Below are positions 34,563-44,108 of a stretch of DNA of 64,000 nucleotides, piece by piece; the first letter of the stretch is position 1; each line of letters starts with the position of its first letter. The DNA lies in NCBI GenBank assembly GCA_040219235.1, contig JAVJSV010000011.1, positions 682,001 through 746,000 on the forward strand, read 5' to 3'. Position numbers and translations under genes: made by a program. The notes under the pieces are model-generated. The model had not been told where the DNA came from. It worked only from the letters and a program-made list of their open reading frames with translations, and ran no database searches. The DNA comes from Rhodospirillaceae bacterium (GTDB lineage: Bacteria; Pseudomonadota; Alphaproteobacteria; Rhodospirillales; Rhodospirillaceae).

Positions 34563-35356
34563 TTTCGCGCGTTATTTTTGCCGGTGTTCCGTTTGATCTC
34601 CGGCACGTCTGCGCCCAGTTGTTCCTTGAGCACTTTGCCGGGAATTTCTGTCAGTTCACCGGGTTTCAGCGACCCCAGTTGAAACGGCCCGTAAGCGGTG
34701 CGCATCAGGCGGCTCACTTTAAGTCCGACATGCTCCATCACCCGCCGCACTTCGCGGTTTTTGCCTTCGTTAAGGGAGACCGTCAGCCACGCGTTGGTGC
34801 CGGGTTTGCGATCCAGCTTGACCTGCACGGGGCCATAGTGAATGCCGTCAATTGTCACGCCTTCGGCCAGGGGGTCAAACATCCGGTCTTTGACCTCGCC
34901 ATGGACGCGCACCCGGTAGCGCCGGGTCCAGCCCCGCGACGGATGCTCCATCGAGCGGGCCAGTGTGCCGTCGTTGGTCAACAGCAGCAGGCCTTCCGAG
35001 TTCAGATCAAGACGCCCGATGGAAATGACACGCGGCAGATGCGCGGGCAGAGAGTCAAATACCGTTTCACGACCGCGCTCATCTTTGTGGCTGGTCACCA
35101 AGCCGGTTGGTTTGTGATAGCGCCACAGGCGCGGCGGATCAAGGGCCGGCAGTTTTTCGCCATCCACCCGCACCACGTCGTCAGCTGTCACTTTAACACC
35201 TGGCTGTTGCAAGGTTTCGCCGTTGACGGTCACCCGGCCTTGCTCAATCAGCGCTTCGGCTTCCCGGCGCGAACAAATGCCCGCGCGGGCAATGACCTTA
35301 GCGACCCGGTCACCCGGCATTGTATCGTCGGTTTTTGTCGCTTTGGGTGCGTTCAT
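34559..35356 (-). CDS. RluB/RsuA family rRNA pseudouridine synthase
   Basis: A 265-residue enzyme with an N-terminal S4 RNA-binding domain (about 15-70: AKVIARAGICSRREAEALIEQG) and a pseudouridine synthase domain carrying GRLDLNSEGLLLLTNDG with the catalytic Asp (about 118-134). The C-terminal basic tail (KRNTGKNNARK) is typical of the RluB/RluE/RluF group. Which rRNA uridine is modified cannot be decided from sequence; RluB is the closest guess. It overlaps its upstream and downstream neighbours by four bases each, so translation is coupled across the operon. Confidence 0.88.
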   Translation of the reverse strand: MNAPKATKTDDTMPGDRVAKVIARAGICSRREAEALIEQGRVTVNGETLQQPGVKVTADDVVRVDGEKLPALDPPRLWRYHKPTGLVTSHKDERGRETVFDSLPAHLPRVISIGRLDLNSEGLLLLTNDGTLARSMEHPSRGWTRRYRVRVHGEVKDRMFDPLAEGVTIDGIHYGPVQVKLDRKPGTNAWLTVSLNEGKNREVRRVMEHVGLKVSRLMRTAYGPFQLGSLKPGELTEIPGKVLKEQLGADVPEIKRNTGKNNARK

Positions 35357-36063
35357 GTGCAGGCCTGAATAAAAGAGTCGTACAGGCGCTTATCGCCCTC
35401 AGAGATGTGAAATTCCGGATGCCATTGGACCCCAAGGCACCAGCGCTTGGCGGGGTCTTCAATGCCCTCAATCACGCCGTCTGAAGCCAAGGCGTTGATC
35501 ACCACGGACTCCGGTACTGTTTTTACCGCCTGATGATGGGCGCTGTTCACCGCCAGGCTCTCGGCCTTCACGATGTCATGGAGCCGCGACCCGACCGCAA
35601 TGCGCACCTCATGCCCGGCTTCATCGCGGGGGTTCGGTTGCTCATGGGCCAGCGCGTTCTCCACTTCATCGGGGAGGTGCTGAATCAGGGTACCGCCCAA
35701 GGCTACGGCCAACAGTTGCTGCCCGCCGCAAATGCCGAACACCGGGCGGTCTTGCTCCAGGAAGCGTTTGGTCAACCCCAGTTCAAAGTCCGTACGGTCG
35801 GCCTTTAGCACCACGGTGTCGTGTTTGGTCTGTTCCCCAAATAGCGCTGGGTCCACGTCAAAAGCGCCACCAGAGACAATCAGGCCGTCAATCAGATCAG
35901 CATACTGATCCACCAGTCTGACATCTGCAGGCAATATGAGCGGTAGGCCCCCGGCTGCCGTAACCGCAGAACAATAGTTCACGCGTAGCGCATACCAGGG
36001 AAACTTGGAATAGCCGCCGGGGTCTTCCCGGTCTGCCGTGATACCGATAAGAGGCTGTTTCAT
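35353..36063 (-). CDS. Class I glutamine amidotransferase, PuuD-like (peptidase C26)
   Basis: A 236-residue peptidase C26 enzyme. The nucleophile elbow is FGICGGQQLLAVALGG (Cys at about 110) and the His-Glu pair is in GVQWHPEFH near the C-terminus. The N-terminal PLIGITADRED is typical of gamma-glutamyl-gamma-aminobutyrate hydrolases used in putrescine breakdown. No other puu gene is nearby, and the gene instead heads an rRNA-modification operon, so a different gamma-glutamyl substrate is possible. It is cytosolic. Confidence 0.85.
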   Translation of the reverse strand: MKQPLIGITADREDPGGYSKFPWYALRVNYCSAVTAAGGLPLILPADVRLVDQYADLIDGLIVSGGAFDVDPALFGEQTKHDTVVLKADRTDFELGLTKRFLEQDRPVFGICGGQQLLAVALGGTLIQHLPDEVENALAHEQPNPRDEAGHEVRIAVGSRLHDIVKAESLAVNSAHHQAVKTVPESVVINALASDGVIEGIEDPAKRWCLGVQWHPEFHISEGDKRLYDSFIQACT

Positions 36064-36127
36064 GCTCCGGGCTTTACGCTGTCGCGGGTTGCCGGGTCAA
36101 GTGCGGGGCACGTCAGCGAGGGGCGTG

Positions 36128-37177
36128 CTAAATGCTGCGACGCTTAGGCGGGGCAACCGGAACACCATCTGCGGCCCGGTAGGCCCGCTCTGCGGTTGCT
36201 GCAGACGCCGACATATCGGATTCAAACACCTGGCTGAGCACACTGCCCCAATCGTCCTTGCCAAAGCCTGAGGGCTGCATGGCGAAGGGGTCGTCGACCA
36301 TTTGCATTGGCTGTGCCGAGAACATCTCAGCCAGCATTTGCAAGAGATACATGGAGACGCCCATTTGGTGTGCATCCCCCGAGCGCGCGGCATACCCCAT
36401 GTCGAACGGTGAGTTTGGCCGGTCAACGAATTGTGGTTTCAGGTCCGGGGTTGAAGGCCCAGCCAGTTTCCCAGGCTCAAACAGGGCGGCCACATCGGCC
36501 GTTTCACTGAGGCGGTCGCTGAATTTATTTTTTAACCAGTCGATGACACCTGCGGCTGTCCGGGCCAGGCCGTTGTCTTCAAAAAATACGGTTTTGTTCG
36601 CATGGGCAGCTGCGGGCAAAACATCGACCGCTGGTTTGGTCGGGTTTTGTTCGGCGGTTGTAACCAGTGCCGTCGCGCCCCAGGCCCCAAGAAAATGGGC
36701 GAAGTACAATTCCGCTGGGCTGGCCTCGCGGCCCAACGCGGTTTCGAGTGTTTTGGCGTTGTCCCCGGCAAAGAAGGCGGCGAATTGAGAGGCGACGTCC
36801 GGATCGCGTCTTAAGGCCAGCATTTCCATCTCTGCGGCCTCATTTAATACCGTCAGCCGTCCCGTCGCACTTTCTTTGATTTGGGATGCGAAATCACCAA
36901 AGCCAATTTCACCGCCATGCTTCCGCATCATGTCGAGCCAAGTGCCGCGGGTGAATTGAAACAAGCCCGTGGCCGAGGAGGTGGCCGCCTTGGCACTCGA
37001 ATCGAAGCCACTTTCCTGGGCCGCTTTGGCCAACAGGTAGTGGAAACTGACGCCGCTTTCCGCGCTCGCCGTTTGAATGCCTTTTAAGGTGCGCCGTTCG
37101 ACCTCGTGGCCGCCGATCCGCACCACGTTACCAGCGTGGTCGATCATGGCAGAACTGTCCCAATAGTTTTGTCCCAC
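36128..37177 (-). CDS. Lytic transglycosylase-like (SLT-domain) protein
   Basis: A protein of about 340-349 residues with an SLT lysozyme-like core near the N-terminus: LLAKAAQESGFDSSAKAATSSA (the first part, about 46-62, holds the catalytic Glu), TGLFQFTRGTWLDMM and AELYFAHFLGAWGA. No signal peptide is seen, unlike most housekeeping transglycosylases, so it may be secreted by a flagellar or other dedicated route, as FlgJ-like or rod-localised enzymes are. The C-terminal 150 residues are low in conservation. Translation may begin at the GTG at 37177 or the ATG at 37147; neither has a strong ribosome site. Confidence 0.7.
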   Translation of the reverse strand: MGQNYWDSSAMIDHAGNVVRIGGHEVERRTLKGIQTASAESGVSFHYLLAKAAQESGFDSSAKAATSSATGLFQFTRGTWLDMMRKHGGEIGFGDFASQIKESATGRLTVLNEAAEMEMLALRRDPDVASQFAAFFAGDNAKTLETALGREASPAELYFAHFLGAWGATALVTTAEQNPTKPAVDVLPAAAHANKTVFFEDNGLARTAAGVIDWLKNKFSDRLSETADVAALFEPGKLAGPSTPDLKPQFVDRPNSPFDMGYAARSGDAHQMGVSMYLLQMLAEMFSAQPMQMVDDPFAMQPSGFGKDDWGSVLSQVFESDMSASAATAERAYRAADGVPVAPPKRRSI

Positions 37178-37280
37178 CTGAACTCTATGCGCCGAAGGTT
37201 ACCAGAACCTTACCGGCGTATTCGGCCCCGTTGTTGAGAGAGTTCTTGACGTTGCCCGGCGGGGTCTGGATTGTCCGCTT

Positions 37281-37739
37281 ATGATGACTCGCCCTAAAGA
37301 TTATATGGCCCTGGCCTTGAAACAGGCCAAAAACGCCTCAAAAATTGGTGAGGTGCCTGTGGGTGCAGTTTTGGTCGATTCGACCTCGGGCCAGGTGATC
37401 GCCGCCGCTGGCAATAGGGTTGAGACAGATCGTGACCCCACGGCCCATGCGGAAATGCTGGTGATTCGCGCCGCCGCCAAGGCGCGGGGTGAGGCGCGCC
37501 TGCCGGACCTTGATCTTTATGTGACCCTTGAACCGTGCGCGATGTGCGCCACCGCCATTTCTCATGCCAGGCTGCGGCGGGTCGAATTTGGGGCGTATGA
37601 TCCGAAAGGCGGTGGTGTTGAACACGGTCCTAAAATTTTCACCCAAACTACCTGTCACCATCGGCCTGAAGTCGTTGGCGGCATACGGGAAGCAGAATCT
37701 TCGATCTTGCTGAAAACGTTCTTTCAGGATCGCCGGTGA
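37281..37739 (+). CDS. tadA: tRNA-specific adenosine deaminase TadA
   Basis: A 152-residue zinc deaminase that converts adenosine 34 of tRNA-Arg(ACG) to inosine. The HAE motif (DPTAHAEMLVIRAA, about 48-61) supplies the zinc ligand and catalytic Glu, and PCAMCATAI (about 88-96) the two cysteine ligands. RVEFGAYDPKGGGVEHG is the usual closing block. It is divergent from the transglycosylase. tadA is often beside rluB/rsmD in alphaproteobacteria; here two genes have come between. Confidence 0.95.
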   Translation: MMTRPKDYMALALKQAKNASKIGEVPVGAVLVDSTSGQVIAAAGNRVETDRDPTAHAEMLVIRAAAKARGEARLPDLDLYVTLEPCAMCATAISHARLRRVEFGAYDPKGGGVEHGPKIFTQTTCHHRPEVVGGIREAESSILLKTFFQDRR

Positions 37740-37800
37740 CCTCCGCGATCCAAAATGCTGTCGCGCTTGCACCGGAACACCGGGTCGTTAGGATGGCGGT

Positions 37801-38244
37801 ATGATCAAACGTGCCCTTATCGCGCTGAGCAGCTTGTGTTGTATTTCAGTGATGCAGCCGACCCTGGCCCAAGACGAGGACCTCCGTCCGCGCGCCTACG
37901 TGGGCCGTTATATTCAGTTGGATCCGATGATGGTGCCGTTCCAAACGGCGCGTGGTATCCGATATGAGGTTATCACTGTGCGCCTTGTCATCGGGGCAAA
38001 CGCGACGGCGCGTTATGCGTGTTTCGTCGCGCCGAAGCTGCACGAGCAAATCATGTTTTTTCTCTGGGATCGTGTTTTGTCGTCGTCAGATTTCGAGGGT
38101 GAACGCCAAGCCGGACTCGCAGCGGATATTCTCAAATACGTTGGCGAGCAAACGGATCCTCGATATTACTCAGCGGTAGAACTGGCTGGCGGCTATGAGG
38201 AGATGGATGAAGCCTCGCAGAACCTGTCCAATCTCTGCAAATAG
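37801..38244 (+). CDS. Secreted protein of unknown function
   Basis: A 147-residue exported protein: a signal peptide (about 1-24, ending PTLAQDED), then a small domain with RYIQLDPMMVPFQTARGI and YEVITVRLVIGANATARY, and helices. The PMMVPF and VRLVIG elements recall the FliL-like region (P..VPVI....) of periplasmic proteins of flagellar and related systems, but the match is too weak to name it. Cysteines at about 101 and near the C-terminus might pair. It converges on the frameshifted peptidase gene with 4 bases between stops. Confidence 0.65.
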   Translation: MIKRALIALSSLCCISVMQPTLAQDEDLRPRAYVGRYIQLDPMMVPFQTARGIRYEVITVRLVIGANATARYACFVAPKLHEQIMFFLWDRVLSSSDFEGERQAGLAADILKYVGEQTDPRYYSAVELAGGYEEMDEASQNLSNLCK

Positions 38245-38248
38245 CGTT

Positions 38249-39341
38249 TTAAAGCCCAGCCAATCCCTCCAGACCCCGTTGCCACACGGCCATAGACCGC
38301 TCGTAGACGGCCTCGCGCCATGACGGCGAGTCCGGGCAGAAGGCTTCTTTTAGCTGTGCTTTCACGGTGGCGGCAAACTCAGAGTTCAGGTCACCATGAA
38401 GGTGCAACCAGTTGTCGGCCCGCAGGACCTGATAAATGTCGCCCAACGGGTGGGTGCCAAACTCCAAAGTGTTGCCATAAAACGATGTCGGCGCTAGTTC
38501 ACGGGCGATGCCGGTAAGGTTGTAGCCGTCATGAGCCTGACGGCCAGCGCCGGACGCCATAATACTGACGCCGTCGTTTCCCCAGACATCATGGGCGTGC
38601 TCAATGCCTGGATCACCTGCGTTGCCGACGATGTAACATTCGCCATGACCAGAAGGTCCAAGACCGGTATGGAAGTCAATCAAGGCCACATGATCTGCAT
38701 TGACCGTATGCGTCTTCAGAACCTCTAAGATGCGCGTGCGCGACCATGTTGGGGCTGTGCCACCATAGAACACGCCGTCGGGTCGGCTGAACTGTCCACC
38801 CATCACAACACGGTTTAAGGCTTTTTGACCGTGCGTTTCTGCATAATCGGACAAAATTGTATCAGCCGCTGCTCGTGCGTCGTCGGTCCAGTCGTTTGGG
38901 CAAATCGCGCCGTGCAGCTTGTCGTATTCCGGTTTTTCTGGAACAGGTTCGGTGTAGTCCAGGAAGTTACGATTAAGGTCGATATTGCCTTCGGTCACTC
39001 GGCGCAAACCAGGCAAAGCCGTGGGGGTTCACGGCATGCAAAAGAAGCACGGCGATGTCCTCTGGGAGGTCTTGGTAGCGCTGTTCAGCGAGCCATGCCA
39101 CCTGTGCCGCGGACCCCAGGAAGCCTTCACCCCCGTGAGTCGCTGACATGGTGACAAAGACCTTTTCGGCGTCAGTGGCGCCAAAGCGCGCGACGTCCAA
39201 AGCAAGGGCTTCTCCAGATGGCCCTTTCAGCGGGTGGGCGTGAGTTAGGATTTTGGCCTTGGCGGTTGTTGCGGCCTCTAAAAACTTCTCCCGCGCCAAA
39301 GCATACGTCGGCGCGAAATACGCATGAAGCGCATCAGTCAC
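38249..39341 (-). pseudogene. Frameshifted DUF2817/M14-like zinc carboxypeptidase
   Basis: Two overlapping minus-strand reading frames together make one M14-like protein of about 365 residues. The first (39341-38973) begins with GTG coupled to the purD stop and holds THGGEGFLG (HxxE zinc ligands) and HAVNPHGFAW. The second (to 38249) resumes with LRRVTEGNIDLNRNF and holds IDFHTGLGP (third zinc ligand) and NTLEFGT (catalytic Glu). One surplus base in the AAA run at 39006-39008 explains the break: dropping it gives AWLRRV. All catalytic residues survive, so the event is recent or a sequencing error. Confidence 0.8.
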
Positions 39342-40627
39342 GTTGACGCTTTCTTTTCGCGTTCCACGGCACGCCAGCCGATATCACGGCGACAGAACCC
39401 GCCGGGCCAGTCGATAGCGTCCACTGCTGCATAGGCTTTGGATTGTGCTTCGGTGACCGTTGATCCCATAGCTGTCACGCCCAGCACGCGACCGCCCGTT
39501 GCAGTCAGGGCATCGCCGTCCATTTTGGTGCCCGCATGAAACACGACCACATCGTCCTGGCTTGATGCCTTATCAACGCCTTTGATGACAGAACCTTTTT
39601 CATAGCTGCCGGGATAGCCGTTGGCCGCCATGACCACCACCATCGCTGCCTCGTCATGCCAGCGCAGATTAAAACGATCCAGTTGACCGTCGGCGGCGGC
39701 AACCAGAGCGGGGAGAATATCAGACTTCAAGCGGCGCATCAGCACCTGGCACTCCGGGTCTCCAAAACGGACGTTGTATTCCAGAATTTTTGTGCCCTTT
39801 TTGCCAATCATGAGTCCTGCAAATAAAACACCCACATAAGGTGTACCCTGGTCCGCCATGGTCTTCACAGTTGGCATAATAATGGTGTTCATTACCTCTT
39901 CGGTTAGGGCGTCAGTCATCACGGGGGCGGGCGAGTATGCGCCCATGCCCCCCGTATTGGGGCCGGTATCGCCATCGCCAACGGCTTTGTGGTCTTGCGC
40001 AGAAATCAGCGGTAGGGCGTTGGTGCCATCCACCAGAGCAAAGAAACTAGCTTCCTCGCCCTCAAGAAATTCCTCAATGACAATCTCATCGCCGGCGTCA
40101 CCAAAAGTTTTATCACTCATCATTGAATCGACGGCCGCGTAGGCGTCTTCAACCGTGTCACAGAGGATCACGCCTTTCCCGGCGGCCAAACCATCGGTTT
40201 TTACGACAATCGGGGCACCCTGTTCAGCGATGTAGACTTTCGCGGCATTGATATCTGTGAAACGCCCATACGCCGCTGTGGGGACACCTGCGCTGGCGAG
40301 CAGGTCTTTCATATGCGCTTTTGAGCCTTCCAAGGCGGCAGCCGCAGCGCTCGGGCCAAAGGTCTTGATCCCGGCGGCACGCAAGCGGTCGGCGAGCCCC
40401 ATCACCAACGGCGCTTCGGGTCCGACAACGACAAAATCGATGGATTTTTCCTGCGCGAAAGCGACAAGTCCCTCAAGGTCCTCTGCGCCAATCGGTACGC
40501 ATTCGGCATCCTGCGTAATGCCTGCGTTGCCGGGCGCACAGTATAAATGATCACACAGGGGGGATGCCGCGATGGCCCAGCATAAGGCGTGTTCACGGCC
40601 TCCGCTGCCGACAACCAAAACTTTCAT
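39338..40627 (-). CDS. purD: Phosphoribosylamine-glycine ligase
   Basis: A 429-residue ATP-grasp ligase for the second step of purine synthesis. Hallmarks: [17 protein letters not shown] at the N-terminus, APGNAGI, the phosphate loop [27 protein letters not shown]-like strand (as [15 protein letters not shown]), and [10 protein letters not shown] near metal binding. A GGAGAG site precedes the ATG. Its stop is overlapped by the GTG of the peptidase gene, so the two were a translationally coupled pair. It is divergent from the large methyltransferase gene. It was checked for the usual length and is complete. Confidence 0.97.
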   Translation of the reverse strand: MKVLVVGSGGREHALCWAIAASPLCDHLYCAPGNAGITQDAECVPIGAEDLEGLVAFAQEKSIDFVVVGPEAPLVMGLADRLRAAGIKTFGPSAAAAALEGSKAHMKDLLASAGVPTAAYGRFTDINAAKVYIAEQGAPIVVKTDGLAAGKGVILCDTVEDAYAAVDSMMSDKTFGDAGDEIVIEEFLEGEEASFFALVDGTNALPLISAQDHKAVGDGDTGPNTGGMGAYSPAPVMTDALTEEVMNTIIMPTVKTMADQGTPYVGVLFAGLMIGKKGTKILEYNVRFGDPECQVLMRRLKSDILPALVAAADGQLDRFNLRWHDEAAMVVVMAANGYPGSYEKGSVIKGVDKASSQDDVVVFHAGTKMDGDALTATGGRVLGVTAMGSTVTEAQSKAYAAVDAIDWPGGFCRRDIGWRAVEREKKAST

Positions 40628-40679
40628 GACAAACTCTCCGGTATTTGCTGTTGCATTTTTTCTCTACCGAAGGCTTTTT

Positions 40680-40721
40680 AGCACGATAGAACGTGCTGAG
40701 CACGATAGAGCGAGCGTGCTC
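40680..40721. repeat. Two adjacent similar hairpins in the purD/methyltransferase gap
   Basis: AGCACG...CGTGCT (40680-40697) and GAGCACG...CGTGCTC (40698-40721) abut, each with the shared element GCACGATAGA. They lie between the divergent purD and the large methyltransferase gene and could be an operator pair or RNA hairpins in the leader. Confidence 0.55.
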
Positions 40722-40793
40722 AGCTTGAAAGCAATACGGCAACGCGATGGCACTCTTTATCCAGAGTTTTTAACGCTAAGCAAGGATAACGAT

Positions 40794-42431
40794 ATGATTG
40801 AAATGGTCCCAGCGGCAGGCACGACGACAAGTTTTGAACAGTTAAATACGCTCTGCGACTCTTTGCTGGTGCCAGGAACACGAATTCCGACTGATGCAGA
40901 TGTTCAGTTGGCCGACGGATTGTTGCAACGTAATTTTGACAGTCTAAAAATTTCTTCTTCTGCGCTGGCCTTGCTCGGTTCAAATCCGCGAATTGTTGAG
41001 TTTGTGGAAAGTGCGTTGTCGGGCAATACAGCGTTGCTCGACAGAAATTTCGAAGACGGGACGCTGATTGCCTTTCTGAACACACCTTTAATGAAAGCAT
41101 TACTGCGCACCACGCCCATCCCCAGTGTGCCGGTTGAGCGTCTGCTGATTTACATACGCCATCGGCTATTAAAGTGCGTAATTGATCCAAACTGGCAGCC
41201 GTTTGACGAAGCGCTTGAGGCCGCTGTTTCCATGTCAATCCATAGCTTCCTGACGGAGTATATTTTTCCGGAGACGCCAGAAGAGTCACGGCTTGTCGAG
41301 CGGGCACAAGAGTCGCTGTTAAACCAAGTTGCGGGTGAACCCGATTTGTTTGCTATTGCCATGATCGGCGCGTACCGGTCGCTTAGCAGTTTACCAATTG
41401 CAGGCAACCTAGACGAAAATCACGCCTTGGCTTTGAATATCCTTACGGAAGACTTGTTCCGTGTTCAGATTGCGGAGCCGCGCATCGAGTTGGAGTTGCA
41501 GGGTGAAATGCCACCTATAACCGACATCACAGATAAAGTGTCTTTGTCTGTGCAAGCCCAGTACGAAGAAAATCCATATCCGCGGTGGACGGCACACATT
41601 GATAATGACGCTGTGTCCCCCGCTCAGATATTCATAGGCGCATGTAGTGGCATTGATATGGCGGCATTCGGTGCTCCTGAAAAATGTTCTTTGCTGATCG
41701 CTGGATGCGGCACAGGCCGGGTTGCCATTGAAGAGAGCCTGTTGTGGCGGAGTGGGGAACTCTTGGCCATGGACCTCTCCGCGGCCAGCTTGGCCTTTGG
41801 CCAGCGGCGCGCAGAAGAGTTGGGCTTAGATCATATTACCTTTGTGCAAGGGGATGTTCTTGAGTTAGCCCAACTTGAGCCGTCTTTTGACTACATTTCC
41901 TGTATGGGTGTGTTGCCTCATATGGCTGATCCTTTGACCGGTTGGCAGGCGCTTGTGGATGTATGTCGCCCAGGCGGGATCATACGCCTCGGCATCTACA
42001 GTACCCGTGGCCGCGCCGCGGTCCAGCATGTGCGCGAAACTCTTGGGGATAAAGTTCAGTTGACCTCGGGTGCAGACATTCGTGAGGCTCGAGAAGATCT
42101 GGTTCAACAGTTGCTTTCTGGAAACGCCAGCGAAAACCTGCAACATGTTTTTTCACGGCTGGACATGTATTCCACATCCATGTGCCGTGATCTGTTATTC
42201 CATGTGCACGAGCAGGACTATACGATTCCTAAAATTAAAGACGCCATAAAGCGCCTGAACCTAAAATTCTGCGGCTTTGTCGATCCAACTGGCGCGCTGA
42301 TGACCAAATACACGGCGTTTGCGCCTGCGGATCCGATGGGGCTGAGTTTGGACTCCTGGGATAAATTTGAGGCGGCGAATCCCCAGACCTTTGTTACGAT
42401 GTACGATTTCATGGTTCAGAAACCGCTTTAG
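40794..42431 (+). CDS. Large SAM-dependent methyltransferase with helical N-terminus
   Basis: A 545-residue protein. The first 250 residues are mostly helical and have no recognised fold. The motif QYEENPYPRW (about 256-265), typical of TPR-methyltransferase proteins of marine alphaproteobacteria, precedes a class I methyltransferase domain with LLIAGCGTGRVAI (about 301-313), LAMDLSAASLAFGQ and YISCMGVLPHM. Here TPR repeats cannot be recognised at the N-terminus. The start at 40794 has AAGGA 7 bases upstream; a longer frame (to 40572) would overlap purD. The substrate is unknown. Confidence 0.75.
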   Translation: MIEMVPAAGTTTSFEQLNTLCDSLLVPGTRIPTDADVQLADGLLQRNFDSLKISSSALALLGSNPRIVEFVESALSGNTALLDRNFEDGTLIAFLNTPLMKALLRTTPIPSVPVERLLIYIRHRLLKCVIDPNWQPFDEALEAAVSMSIHSFLTEYIFPETPEESRLVERAQESLLNQVAGEPDLFAIAMIGAYRSLSSLPIAGNLDENHALALNILTEDLFRVQIAEPRIELELQGEMPPITDITDKVSLSVQAQYEENPYPRWTAHIDNDAVSPAQIFIGACSGIDMAAFGAPEKCSLLIAGCGTGRVAIEESLLWRSGELLAMDLSAASLAFGQRRAEELGLDHITFVQGDVLELAQLEPSFDYISCMGVLPHMADPLTGWQALVDVCRPGGIIRLGIYSTRGRAAVQHVRETLGDKVQLTSGADIREAREDLVQQLLSGNASENLQHVFSRLDMYSTSMCRDLLFHVHEQDYTIPKIKDAIKRLNLKFCGFVDPTGALMTKYTAFAPADPMGLSLDSWDKFEAANPQTFVTMYDFMVQKPL

Positions 42432-42481
42432 CGCGTTTCTGTGGATTTAGTATTTCAGAAACCGCTTTAGCGCGTTTCTGT
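42415..42481. repeat. Tandem repeat of a hairpin across the methyltransferase stop codon
   Basis: A 28-base element occurs at 42415-42442 and again, identical, at 42454-42481 (period 39). Each contains CAGAAACCGC and GCGCGTTTCTG, able to fold into a stem of about ten pairs with a bulge. The first copy includes the stop codon of the methyltransferase. Both may act in 3'-end formation; the second ends in TTTC. Confidence 0.75.
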
Positions 42482-42564
42482 TTCACGTCAGTTGATGAAA
42501 TTTCACGATTGCTAATGGTTGGGGCGCTGACGTCGCAGTGAGAGTGTGCGATAAAGGTTGCATC

Positions 42565-44094
42565 ATGAGATGCATTCAGTTGACCACTTTCATCAAAACC
42601 GCAGCTCTTTTTTTGGTGGTTGCGATATTCAGCTCCAACGTCATGTCTGTCTGCGCGGAGACAAACCTGCGGGTGGCGATCAATGGCCTGCCACCGAGTC
42701 AGTTTAATCCTTATAGAAACACCGGGTTGCCCTATGTGTACACCTGGAGTGCCGTTTTCGATGGCCTAACAGCCATAGATGATAAGGGCAATGTCCAGCC
42801 TGCCCTGGCAACATCCTGGGAAAACACCGATCCATTGACGTGGGTTTTTTATTTGCGGGATGATGTCACGTTCTCAAACGGACGTCCGTTCACGGCGGAT
42901 GCCGTTGTTAATGCGATCAATTTTCTGTCGGGTGATGAGGCGATGCGGGAAGTGGTCGCCCGCATGATGTTCTTTCTTGAGTCCGCGCGTGCGATTGACG
43001 ACTTCACGGTTGAAATAAAAACCTCAGTGCCAACGCCGCTGCTGCCGAGGTTTTTTCCGCAGCTTTACATGGTTGAGCCGGACTATTTTCAAGCTGTGGG
43101 TCTGCAAGCGTTTTCAGAAGCGCCTATAGCAACCGGGCCTTTTATTGTCGAAGCGGTCAGGCCGGAGCGGGTTAATTTTCGTGCCTTTAAAAAAGGCTGG
43201 CGACCACCGGTCGCGGATCGGCTGGAAATTATGACGGTGCCTGACAATGCAACGCGTGCTTTATCCGTGCAGGCGGGACGTTTTGACATCGCGCTCCAAC
43301 TTGGTCCCGACGAGTCAAAAGCCATTCAGGCTCAGGGCGGTACGCAGGTCACGTGGAGGGATGCGGCTGTCTGGGCCTACAACTTTTTTCCAGAGATACA
43401 ACCTGCCCTGAAGGACCTTCGTGTGCGTGAAGCCCTGAATATTGCGGTAGATCGTGACGCTATTATTGCGGCCTTGCTCGACGGGGCGACCATTCCGGCC
43501 ACGCAACCAGCACCACCAGAGGTGTATGGCTATAACGCCGATTTGCCTGTGATCCCTTACGATCCGGATCGTGCCCGCCGCTTGCTGCGCGAAGCCGGAT
43601 ACGAAGAGGGGTTTAAACTTGAGATGGAGGCGGTCTCGGGGTCCAGCGCCAATGACAGCGCGGTGAATCTCACTGTTGCCCAGTATCTCAATGCCATTGG
43701 GGTTGAGATGGAAATACGGACCATCACGGTCAATCAACTTATCCGCAATGTTGTCGAAGGAACGTGGACGGGGTCTGCCTTCGCGCTGCATTTTAATTTT
43801 GAGCCAACGTCCGATGTCCTGCGGGCGCTGGATACTCACTCCTGTCTGTGGGCCAACCCGTGGTACTGCAACGAGGCTGTTATGCCGCTTATCGCGGCGG
43901 CACAAACTGAATTAGATCCAGTGCTGAATCTGTCTTTGCGGCGTGATATCATGAAGTTCTACCGTGAGGACTGGTCGGCATTGTATATGTACCAGGCTCC
44001 TCGTTTTGCGGGAACGGCCCCTGGTGTGACGGGCTTGACCGTGGTGAACAATGTGATTTCATTTGATCGTATTGTGCCCGGTCAAGTGCCTTAA
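42565..44094 (+). CDS. ABC transporter peptide-type substrate-binding protein
   Basis: A 509-residue periplasmic binding protein of the SBP_bac_5 family (oligopeptide, dipeptide or nickel type). A signal peptide (about 1-36, ending SVCAET) is followed by LRVAINGLPPSQFNPYRNTG, TWVFYLRDDVTFSNGRPFTADAV (the family signature, first 20 residues about 93-112) and RVREALNIAVDRDAII. AAAGG before ATG 42565 decides the start; a GTG nine codons earlier lacks one. No permease or ATPase genes are nearby, so it must work with a distant transporter or as a sensor. It is followed 14 bases later by a small membrane protein gene. Confidence 0.9.
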   Translation: MRCIQLTTFIKTAALFLVVAIFSSNVMSVCAETNLRVAINGLPPSQFNPYRNTGLPYVYTWSAVFDGLTAIDDKGNVQPALATSWENTDPLTWVFYLRDDVTFSNGRPFTADAVVNAINFLSGDEAMREVVARMMFFLESARAIDDFTVEIKTSVPTPLLPRFFPQLYMVEPDYFQAVGLQAFSEAPIATGPFIVEAVRPERVNFRAFKKGWRPPVADRLEIMTVPDNATRALSVQAGRFDIALQLGPDESKAIQAQGGTQVTWRDAAVWAYNFFPEIQPALKDLRVREALNIAVDRDAIIAALLDGATIPATQPAPPEVYGYNADLPVIPYDPDRARRLLREAGYEEGFKLEMEAVSGSSANDSAVNLTVAQYLNAIGVEMEIRTITVNQLIRNVVEGTWTGSAFALHFNFEPTSDVLRALDTHSCLWANPWYCNEAVMPLIAAAQTELDPVLNLSLRRDIMKFYREDWSALYMYQAPRFAGTAPGVTGLTVVNNVISFDRIVPGQVP

Positions 44095-44108
44095 AAGGAT
44101 TAGCTGAC

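Noticed and set aside
34550-35368. 272-residue plus-strand frame opposite the pseudouridine synthase gene
   Set aside because: Antisense shadow; the minus strand carries the S4 and synthase motifs.
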